From DASWED01 sp036394995 (GTDB lineage: Bacteria > Actinomycetota > UBA4738 > JACQTL01), in assembly GCA_036394995.1 (NCBI GenBank), contig DASWED010000113.1, positions 1 to 17,680 on the forward strand: 17,680 nucleotides of DNA. Direction: 5' to 3'. The first letter of the stretch is position 1. Each line of letters opens with the position of its first letter. The notes below the pieces were generated by a model. It was not told the DNA's origin. It did not search any database and saw nothing but the letters and a program-made list of their open reading frames with translations. Below, piece after piece: positions 12,304 through 17,680 of the stretch. The position numbers were made by a program, and so were the translations under genes.

Positions 12304-14004
12304 TCAGCGAGGGTCGGCGGCGGCGCGGAGCCGGGCCAGGAGCGCGGCCAGGGCGCGTCCACCGTCCACGGGCTCGTCGAGCGGGGCATCCGTGTGCAGG
12401 AGCGCGGGCGGGTGGCGAGCCACATGGGTCCGGACGGCGGCGAGTTCGTCGGCCCGCTCCGGCGGGGCTGGGTAGCCGACGGGGTCGAGGGGGGGACTGC
12501 CCGATGCCGTCCCGGCCGCTCCCGGCCCGGCAGGTGACCCACCGGTTGCCGTGACGAGCGATCCGCCGCGGAGCTCGACGGTGGCGCCGTGGGCCTCGCG
12601 CAGGACCAGCCGGCCGGGAGCGGTGAGCCACCGTTCCTGCCGGGCTCGAGCCAGGGCCTCCGCCAGTGCCCGGAGTCGGTCCCGGGCGTTCGCGGCCTCC
12701 TCGAACCGTTCCTGGACGGCCAGGCGCGTCATGCGTGCTTCGAGCGCTACGAGGAGCCCGCCCGGGGAGGAGAGGGAGTGGATGAGCCCGCGGACGAGCT
12801 CCTCGTAGCGCTCGGGGCTCACTCGCCCGTCGCACGGCGCGACGCACCGGCCCAGGTCGGCCAGGACGCAGGGGGAGAATCGGGTCGAACGGCCCATGGA
12901 CCGGGTGCACCGGCGGAGGGCCACCACGTCCTCCAGGGCGTCCTTCGCGTCCCTGGCGGCGGCCCGGCTGCGGAACGGGCCCAGGTAGACCGCGGTGCCC
13001 GGCGTGAGCGACGGCTGGCCCGGACGGGAGGCGAGCTTGATCCGGGGCCACGCCTCGGCGAGGTCCAGCTTGAGGTAGGCGAACCCCCGCCATGTCCGGC
13101 CCCGCCGGTTCGCCGGGGGCTCGTGCTCGGCGATCAGACGGGCCTCGGTGACGAGCGACTCGAGCTCGGATCCGGTCTGCCGGCCCTCGATCCGCTCCGT
13201 GCGGGCCAGCAGGTCCCGGACCCGCTTCCGTTCGTCGCCGTAGAAGTACGACTTCACCCTGGACCGGAGGTCGGTGGCCTTGCCCACGTACAGCACCCGG
13301 TCGTGGCGGTCGCGGAACAGGTACACGCCGCGGGCATGGGGGAGATGGTCGGCCAGCCGGATCTTCGCGTAGTGCGGTTGGCCCCGGGCCCGCATGGACT
13401 CCCGGAGGTCGCCGAGGGTGAGGATCCCCAGCCGGCCGCCCAGCTCCAACAGGCCGTGGAACACGTCGGCGCAGGCCTGCGCGTCCGGCAGGGCCCGGTG
13501 CGTGGGCATGGTGCCGGCGCGGAAGAACCGGGCCATGGTGGCCAGACGGACGTTGGGGACATCGTCCCAGGCCACCCGGCGGGCCAGCTTCGCGGTGCAG
13601 ACCGGCGGCCCCGGCGGGTCGGGGTACCCAAGCGCCCGGCAGGCCGCCCGGACGAACCCGAAGTCGAACCGCGCGTTGTGGGCCACGAACACGGCCCCGT
13701 CGAGGAACTCCAGCAGGGCCGGGAGCACGGCCTCGATGGCCGGGGCCGGTCCGACCGCGATGTCGTCGATCCCCGTGAGGTGCGTGATGAACCGCGGGAT
13801 GGGCCCCCCGGGGTTCACCAGCGTCTGCAGGACCGCCAGCCGCTCCCCGCCCCGGTACCGCACCGCGCCGACCTCGGTGATCGCGCAGTCCCGCGGCGAC
13901 CCCCCGGTCGTCTCGAGGTCCACGATGCAGAACGTGACCTCCGACAGTGGGGTCTCGGGATCGAGCCCCGTCGCCCGCTCGGGCTCCCCGACCGTCTGCA
14001 GCAC
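12304..14004 (-). CDS. DEDD exonuclease fused to a UvrC-like GIY-YIG nuclease module
   Basis: The 566-residue protein joins two nuclease parts. Residues about 23-190 are a DnaQ-type 3'-5' exonuclease: DLETTG at 29-34 (D29, E31), AHNARFDFGF at 108-117 (D114), and HRALPDAQA at 169-177 (H169, D174). Residues about 222-305 are a UvrC/Cho-like GIY-YIG domain: GVYLF, LYVGKATDLRSRVKSYF, and ELESLVTEARLI. The UvrC cysteine set follows as C366, C379, C387, C391 (spacing 13-8-4), then a UVR motif at about 422-450. The UvrC RNase H-like second nuclease and HhH domains are absent, so only one incision activity is expected. The same fusion is known in mycobacteria; a repair role is inferred. GTG 14004 has GGGAGG 4 nt upstream. 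A TTGACC-17-TATCGT promoter lies just upstream. Confidence 0.93.
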   Translation of the reverse strand: MLQTVGEPERATGLDPETPLSEVTFCIVDLETTGGSPRDCAITEVGAVRYRGGERLAVLQTLVNPGGPIPRFITHLTGIDDIAVGPAPAIEAVLPALLEFLDGAVFVAHNARFDFGFVRAACRALGYPDPPGPPVCTAKLARRVAWDDVPNVRLATMARFFRAGTMPTHRALPDAQACADVFHGLLELGGRLGILTLGDLRESMRARGQPHYAKIRLADHLPHARGVYLFRDRHDRVLYVGKATDLRSRVKSYFYGDERKRVRDLLARTERIEGRQTGSELESLVTEARLIAEHEPPANRRGRTWRGFAYLKLDLAEAWPRIKLASRPGQPSLTPGTAVYLGPFRSRAAARDAKDALEDVVALRRCTRSMGRSTRFSPCVLADLGRCVAPCDGRVSPERYEELVRGLIHSLSSPGGLLVALEARMTRLAVQERFEEAANARDRLRALAEALARARQERWLTAPGRLVLREAHGATVELRGGSLVTATGGSPAGPGAAGTASGSPPLDPVGYPAPPERADELAAVRTHVARHPPALLHTDAPLDEPVDGGRALAALLARLRAAADPR

Positions 14005-14034
14005 GCCACCTCCCGGGGCCGCGGGAAGTGCACG

Positions 14035-14063
14035 ACGATACCGAACATGCGTTCGACGGTCAA
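14035..14063 (-). promoter_or_regulatory. Sigma-70-type promoter of the exonuclease/UvrC-like gene
   Basis: On the minus strand, TTGACC (14063-14058), a 17-bp spacer, and TATCGT (14040-14035). This is the best -35/-10 pair in the window. It predicts a leader of about 24 nt before the GTG at 14004, containing the GGGAGG ribosome-binding site. Confidence 0.6.
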
Positions 14064-14093
14064 GCTGGGACGGGACCCGAACGTCAGAGGTCC

Positions 14094-14114
14094 ACGCGCG
14101 CGTGCGTGCGTATG
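14094..14114. repeat. Alternating purine-pyrimidine tract
   Basis: 21 consecutive bases alternate purine and pyrimidine (mostly CG and TG steps) in the 207-nt gap between the exonuclease promoter and whiB. Such tracts can adopt left-handed DNA under supercoiling (general knowledge). Apart from this tract and the exonuclease promoter, I see nothing else in the gap. Confidence 0.5.
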
Positions 14115-14211
14115 GTTGGCTGACATGCGAAGTTCCGGCGCGGCAGCTGCCCGAGGGGGCCGGGTCCTTCGGGTGAGCAGCGCGATGGCGTCGCCAGGAT
14201 GCGCTAGCGGG

Positions 14212-14487
14212 CTACGCCACGTGGCGGGAGATGCGGCGGCGCTGCTGTTCGGTGAGGCCGCCCCACACGCCGTAGCGTTCGCGGTTCTTCAGGGCCCAGG
14301 ACAGGCAGGTGTCGCGGATGGAGCACGCCGCGCAGTAGGACAGGGCCAAGCCGGCGTCCTCCTCGGAGGCCGGGAAGAACACCTCGGGATCGATGCCGTA
14401 GCATGCCGCCCGGTCCTGCCACATATCCGGTGGCATCGGGTCCTTCGGGAGGCGTGACATGTCGACGTCCAGCAGCGTCTCGTTCAT
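14212..14487 (-). CDS. WhiB-family iron-sulfur transcriptional regulator
   Basis: The 91-residue protein has the full WhiB signature: C29, C52, C55 and C61 as [4Fe-4S] ligands (C-x22-C-x2-C-x5-C), then the turn GVWGG at 73-77 and the basic tail LTEQQRRRISRH used for DNA or sigma-factor contact. ATG 14487 is preferred over upstream in-frame ATGs at 14505, 14544 and 14592, because GGAGGAAGG lies 7 nt before it and WhiB N-termini are short. WhiB proteins bind the principal sigma factor and respond to O2, NO or redox state; which subclass this is (WhiB1-7) is not clear. It is divergent from the racemase-like gene. A 12-bp palindrome (CGCCACGTGGCG, 14215-14226) covers its last codons. Confidence 0.95.
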   Translation of the reverse strand: MNETLLDVDMSRLPKDPMPPDMWQDRAACYGIDPEVFFPASEEDAGLALSYCAACSIRDTCLSWALKNRERYGVWGGLTEQQRRRISRHVA

Positions 14488-14573
14488 GAGCAAGCCTTCC
14501 TCCATCCCGCCCGGCCTCAGCAACAGTCCACCTCGGTTCGCCATCCCGGGGAGAGTGGGCGCTCCCGAACCAA

Positions 14574-14592
14574 TGTCTAGCACACCCGTCAA
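14574..14592 (-). promoter_or_regulatory. Possible whiB promoter region
   Basis: The minus strand carries TTGACG (14592-14587) and a TGC-TAGACA extended -10-like element (14579-14574). Their mutual spacing (7 nt) is wrong for one promoter. I propose only the TAGACA element as the -10, giving a leader of about 80 nt before ATG 14487. Weak evidence. Confidence 0.3.
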
Positions 14593-14619
14593 GCCTCACG
14601 GAAGGGGTCTGGGCGAAGT

Positions 14620-14635
14620 TCCCCAGTTCTGGGGA
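14620..14635. promoter_or_regulatory. Dyad 1 between whiB and the racemase-like gene
   Basis: TCCCCAG (14620-14626) and CTGGGGA (14629-14635) form a 7-bp perfect dyad with a 2-nt centre (TT), too small a loop for an RNA hairpin without fraying. The geometry suits an operator for a dimeric regulator. It sits 57 nt before the ATG at 14692. Confidence 0.45.
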
Positions 14636-14666
14636 GGACGTTCGGGACCCCTCGTCACGAACGTCC
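14636..14666. promoter_or_regulatory. Dyad 2 between whiB and the racemase-like gene
   Basis: GGACGTTCG (14636-14644) and CGAACGTCC (14658-14666) are a perfect 9-bp inverted repeat separated by 13 nt. It follows immediately on dyad 1 and ends 25 nt before the ATG at 14692. It could be an operator with two half-sites 22 nt apart (about two helical turns) or a leader hairpin of the racemase-like transcript. Confidence 0.5.
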
Positions 14667-14691
14667 CGATTCCGGGGGCCGAACGGAGCCC

Positions 14692-15858
14692 ATGAGCGGT
14701 CCCCTCGACGGCGTGCGGATCCTGGACCTCACCCGGCTCCTCCCGGGGGGCTACGCCACGCTCCTTCTCGGGGACCTCGGGGCGGACGTCGTGAAGGTCG
14801 AGGAGCCCGGCCGGGGCGACTACATCCGGTGGACCCCGCCGATCGTGGACGGCGAGAGCGCCGCCCATCGCGCCCTGAACCGGGGGAAGCGGAGCGTCAC
14901 GCTCAACCTCAAGGATCCGGCCGGCGTCGACCTCCTGCGGAGGCTGGCAGAGACGTACGACGTCCTCGTCGAATCCTTCCGCCCCGGGGTCATGGACCGA
15001 CTCGGAGTCGGGCCCGCCGCGCTGGCCGAGGTGAATCCGCGCCTGGTGTACTGCGCGATCTCCGGCTACGGCCAGGACGGGCCCTACCGCGACGCCGTCG
15101 GCCACGACATCAACTACATGGGCTACGCCGGCGCGCTGGGGCTGAGCGGCCAGGCCGGTGGGCCTCCGGTGGTCCCCGCCGTGCAGGTCGGCGACCTGGC
15201 CGGGGGTGGGATGGCCGCCGCCATCGCGATCCTCGCCGCGCTCCTGGAACGCGACAGGACCGGCCGGGGACGGTTCGTGGACACCTCGATGACCGACGGC
15301 GCGGTGTCGTGGCTGACGATCCATGCCGGCGGCTTCCTGGCCACCGGCACCGAGCCGGAGCGGGGACGCATGCCGCTCTCGGGGGCCTACGCCTGCTACC
15401 GCGTGTACCGGTGCGCGGACGACCGGTACGTCACGGTGGGCGCCCTCGAGCCCCAGTTCTGGACCGCCCTGTGCGGCGCCCTCGGCGTCACCGAGCTCGT
15501 CCACACGCAGTTCGGCCCGCCCGAGGAACAGGACCGGATGGCCGAACGGGTCCAGGCCATCTTCGCCGAGCACACCCGCGACGAGTGGCTCGAGCGCCTC
15601 AATGGCCTGGAGGCCTGCGTGGGGCCGGTGAACACGCTCGGCGAGGCCTTCGCCGATCCCCAGATCGCCCACCGGAGCCTCGTCGCGGAGGTCGGGAGCC
15701 GGGCGGTGGGCCCGGCGTCGCCGTTCGTCATGGACGGCGAACGTATCCAGCGTCTGAGCCCCGCCCCCGGGTTCGGCGAGCACACCTCCGAGGTCCTGGC
15801 CGAGGTCGGCGTCACCGAAGGGGATCTGGCCGACCTCCGGTCGCGCGGGGTGGTCTGA
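14692..15858 (+). CDS. CaiB/BaiF family enzyme, alpha-methylacyl-CoA racemase-like
   Basis: The 388-residue protein is a family III CoA-transferase fold. Residues match the alpha-methylacyl-CoA racemase branch (such as mycobacterial Mcr): GHDINY at 137-142 with H138, VGDLAGGG at 166-173 with D168 (the general acid/base pair), and EPQFW at 253-257 with E253. The N-terminal Rossmann part starts LDGVRILDLTRLLPGG and has DLGADVVKVE. Likely reaction: epimerisation of 2-methylacyl-CoA during breakdown of branched fatty acids or sterol side chains, though family III CoA-transfer cannot be excluded. ATG 14692 has GGAG 3 nt before the CCC that precedes it, a short-spaced SD. Two dyads lie upstream. 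It converges on the YgfZ-type gene with a 12-nt gap. Confidence 0.92.
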   Translation: MSGPLDGVRILDLTRLLPGGYATLLLGDLGADVVKVEEPGRGDYIRWTPPIVDGESAAHRALNRGKRSVTLNLKDPAGVDLLRRLAETYDVLVESFRPGVMDRLGVGPAALAEVNPRLVYCAISGYGQDGPYRDAVGHDINYMGYAGALGLSGQAGGPPVVPAVQVGDLAGGGMAAAIAILAALLERDRTGRGRFVDTSMTDGAVSWLTIHAGGFLATGTEPERGRMPLSGAYACYRVYRCADDRYVTVGALEPQFWTALCGALGVTELVHTQFGPPEEQDRMAERVQAIFAEHTRDEWLERLNGLEACVGPVNTLGEAFADPQIAHRSLVAEVGSRAVGPASPFVMDGERIQRLSPAPGFGEHTSEVLAEVGVTEGDLADLRSRGVV

Positions 15859-15870
15859 GCCGGGGGGTTT

Positions 15871-16728
15871 CTATCCGGCCGATCGAACCGTGAGCGGCAC
15901 GCCCTGGGCCGTGGAGAGCTCGGCCTCGCGGGCCTCCCACCGGATCCGGCCGATGCAGGCGGTCCCCCCCGCGTCGTTCGGCGCCACGCTGGTCACCCTG
16001 CCGACCTCCTCGCCGCCGGCGACGATCGGAGCCATCGGCAGGACCTCGCCCTCACCGTCGAGCGCGACCACCGGACGCGGGGGATGGCCCAGGTTGCGCA
16101 CCTTCGCCACCGACTCCTGGCCCAGGAAGCACCCCTTGGCCTGGTCGATCATCCACTCCCACCCCGCCTCGGCCGGCAGGGCGTCCTCTCCGGCGTCCAC
16201 CCAGAACCTCGGGAGCCCCGCCCGGATCCGCGCCAACTCGAGGTCCGGGAGCGACGCCTCCACGAGGGCGTCCCGTTCCGCGAGCCGGCGGAGGCTCCCC
16301 CGACGCTCGGCATCGCCTGGCTCCCCATGGGCGTCGTCGAACCGGAGCAGCGACCCCGGATCGCCGCCGTTCGCGACCACCACGACGCCGATGTCTCCCG
16401 TCCGGTCTTCCAGCGTGACGTCGGAGGAGAGCACGTACGGCCCCAGCAGCTCGTCGATCGGCCTGGCCTGGACCGGGTCCTGTACCAGGCACAGACCCCC
16501 GCCATCCGGGAGCGCGGTGGCCAGGACGTCGGCCCGGATCCTCCCGGTTCGGTCGAGGAACAGTGACCGGCGAACGAGGCCCTCCCCGATGTCGTCGACG
16601 CGGTTCGTGACCAGGTCGTTCAGCCACCGGACGGCGTCGGTGCCGCTGACGACCACGGCGCGCCAGCCGGTCAGGTCCACGAACGCCCGGTCCTCCTCCA
16701 ACGCGCGCACACCATCCGAGACCGGCAT
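15871..16728 (-). CDS. ygfZ: YgfZ-type folate-binding protein (Fe-S cluster maintenance)
   Basis: This 285-residue member of the GcvT/YgfZ (COG0354) family carries the diagnostic KGCFLGQE at 198-205, with C200 as the conserved cysteine. The GcvT-like beta-barrel begins GWRAVVVSGTDAVRWLNDLVTNRV at 21-44, a characteristic N-terminal stretch. In E. coli, YgfZ uses tetrahydrofolate to help keep certain Fe-S enzymes active, notably MiaB. Nothing in the window encodes such a client directly. ATG 16728 is preceded by TATGCT 9 nt upstream without an SD. The gene is divergent from the glycosyltransferase; only 23 nt separate the two start codons. Confidence 0.93.
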   Translation of the reverse strand: MPVSDGVRALEEDRAFVDLTGWRAVVVSGTDAVRWLNDLVTNRVDDIGEGLVRRSLFLDRTGRIRADVLATALPDGGGLCLVQDPVQARPIDELLGPYVLSSDVTLEDRTGDIGVVVVANGGDPGSLLRFDDAHGEPGDAERRGSLRRLAERDALVEASLPDLELARIRAGLPRFWVDAGEDALPAEAGWEWMIDQAKGCFLGQESVAKVRNLGHPPRPVVALDGEGEVLPMAPIVAGGEEVGRVTSVAPNDAGGTACIGRIRWEAREAELSTAQGVPLTVRSAG

Positions 16729-16737
16729 CGTTCTGCC

Positions 16738-16743
16738 AGCATA
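16738..16743 (-). promoter_or_regulatory. Candidate -10 box of ygfZ
   Basis: TATGCT on the minus strand ends 9 nt before ATG 16728, giving a leader of 0-3 nt. It falls in the 23-nt gap between two divergent starts, so the glycosyltransferase promoter must lie inside the ygfZ 5' end; I could not identify it. Confidence 0.4.
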
Positions 16744-16751
16744 GGCGGCCG

Positions 16752-17680
16752 ATGGAGGTTCCCCGGACCCTGATCGTGACGAACGACTTCCCGCCGCGGG
16801 TGGGCGGGGTCCAGCAGTACGTGTGGAACGTCGCGGCAAACCTCGCCCCGGATCGGGTGGCGGTCCTGGCCCCCAACTGGCCCGGCTGGCGTGAGCACGA
16901 CGACGCGCTGCCGTTCCCCGTCCACCGGTTCCCGACGACGTTCCTGTGGCCGTCGCGCGACCTGGCCACGAAGGTCCGCATGGTGGCACGGGAGCACCGA
17001 TCCGAGGTGGTGCTGTTCGGCCACGGGCTGCCCCTGGCCCTCCTCGGCCCGGCCCTCGCCGAGGACGGCATCCCGTACGTCGTGGCCACCCACGGCACCG
17101 AGTACTGGCTGGCGCTGGCGCCCGGGTTCCACGCCCTGTTGCGAACGGCCACCTCGCGGGCCCGCCGCGTGCTGGCCGTGAGCCGGTTCACGGGTCGGGT
17201 CATCCGCACGGCCGTTCCCGGGGACGTTCCGGTGTCGCTGCTGCCGCCCGGGGTGGACGCGGAGGGGTTCCGACCGGATGCGCCGGGGGCGGAGGAGGTC
17301 CGGGCCCGCCACGGCCTCTCCGAACGGCCCCTCGTGGTGTGCGTCTCCCGCCTGGTGCCCCGCAAGGGCCAGGACGTGCTGATCCGGGCCCTCCCCGCGA
17401 TCCGCCGGCGCGAGCCGGACGCCGCGATGCTGATCGTGGGCGACGGCCCGGACGCCGCCCGCCTCCGGGCCCTGGCCGCCGACCACGGCCCCGGGGTGAC
17501 GTTCGCCGGGCAGGTTCCCGACGCCGATCTCCCCGCGTACCACGCCGCCGCCGACGTGTTCGCGATGCCCTGCCGGTCGCGCCTGGGGGGACTCGAGGTG
17601 GAGGGGTTCGGCATCGTGTTCCTGGAGGCCGCCGCGGCGGGGAGGCCCGTGGTGGCCGGGGACTCCGGAGGCGCCGCGGA
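16752..17680 (+). CDS. GT4 glycosyltransferase, PimB'-like (C-terminus beyond window)
   Basis: This is a partial gene with 309 residues visible. The N-terminus LIVTNDFPPRVGGVQQYVW (glycine-rich acceptor loop) and the donor half with VCVSRLVPRKGQD, LIVGDGPD and AGQVPD fit the GT-B, GT4 family. The EX7E motif is E284/E292 in EVEGFGIVFLEAAAAG, preceded by PCRSR. This CRSR...GLEVEGFGIVFLEA stretch and the following VVAGDSGG are characteristic of the mycobacterial/corynebacterial PimB' group, which adds the second mannose to phosphatidylinositol mannosides from GDP-mannose. The exact acceptor in this organism is not proven. ATG 16752 is chosen because the family N-terminus begins four residues later. 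The C-terminal helices are missing. Confidence 0.9.
   Translation, partial: MEVPRTLIVTNDFPPRVGGVQQYVWNVAANLAPDRVAVLAPNWPGWREHDDALPFPVHRFPTTFLWPSRDLATKVRMVAREHRSEVVLFGHGLPLALLGPALAEDGIPYVVATHGTEYWLALAPGFHALLRTATSRARRVLAVSRFTGRVIRTAVPGDVPVSLLPPGVDAEGFRPDAPGAEEVRARHGLSERPLVVCVSRLVPRKGQDVLIRALPAIRRREPDAAMLIVGDGPDAARLRALAADHGPGVTFAGQVPDADLPAYHAAADVFAMPCRSRLGGLEVEGFGIVFLEAAAAGRPVVAGDSGGAA

Noticed and set aside
14215..14226. 12-bp palindrome CGCCACGTGGCG as an operator
   Set aside because: It lies in the last codons of whiB and is explained by codons for Arg-His-Val-Ala in GC-rich DNA; no adjacent promoter needs it.
12589..14457. Long plus-strand frame over the exonuclease and whiB genes
   Set aside because: Antisense to two genes with complete catalytic or ligand motifs; no motif of its own.
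15859..15879. Inverted GCCGG/CCGGC as a terminator between the racemase-like and ygfZ genes
   Set aside because: Only 5 bp with an 11-nt loop, which is expected by chance at this GC content.

Overview
The window is a GC-rich stretch of an actinobacterial chromosome. The lineage call (Actinomycetota, probably an uncultured or deep branch; I cannot place it further) rests on several genes: a WhiB-type iron-sulfur regulator, an F420/deazaflavin-type oxidoreductase, a fused exonuclease/GIY-YIG protein of the kind known from mycobacteria, a PimB'-like mannosyltransferase, and KorA/KorB with the gamma and alpha parts fused. GTG starts are frequent. TANNNT -10 boxes sit 6-9 nt before start codons, which suggests leaderless transcripts. 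No tRNA, rRNA, CRISPR array, insertion sequence or prophage gene was recognised, so this is mostly ordinary metabolic and housekeeping chromosome.

Layout, left to right. A Rieske oxygenase (partial, minus strand) is divergent from the korA-korB operon. Next comes a decayed beta-helix surface-protein remnant (3751-4475, minus) abutting a cysteine-desulfurase-like gene that lacks the usual catalytic cysteine. A small zinc-finger gene with a probable CTG start and a membrane-anchored unknown protein converge near 5995. An AidB-type acyl-CoA dehydrogenase (plus) converges on an aquaporin (minus). From 9151 to 10605 five tightly packed short genes form one operon: a degenerate receiver, a zinc ribbon, a 73-residue unknown, a 35-residue membrane protein and an F420-type oxidoreductase. 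On the minus strand follow a thiolase with a stand-alone Lrp/AsnC effector domain behind it, then the exonuclease/UvrC-like fusion, then whiB. A regulatory gap with two strong dyads separates whiB from an alpha-methylacyl-CoA racemase-like CaiB/BaiF gene. A YgfZ-type folate protein and a partial glycosyltransferase diverge at the right end.

Functionally, KorAB (2-oxoacid oxidation to acyl-CoA), the AidB-type dehydrogenase, the thiolase and the racemase-like enzyme all handle CoA esters, but they lie in separate transcription units and I see no complete pathway. YgfZ and the desulfurase-like protein are linked by theme to Fe-S or PLP chemistry. The most unusual items are the Cys-less desulfurase homologue, the 9151-10605 small-gene operon, the aquaporin with a plant-TIP-like selectivity filter, and the paired dyads before the racemase-like gene.
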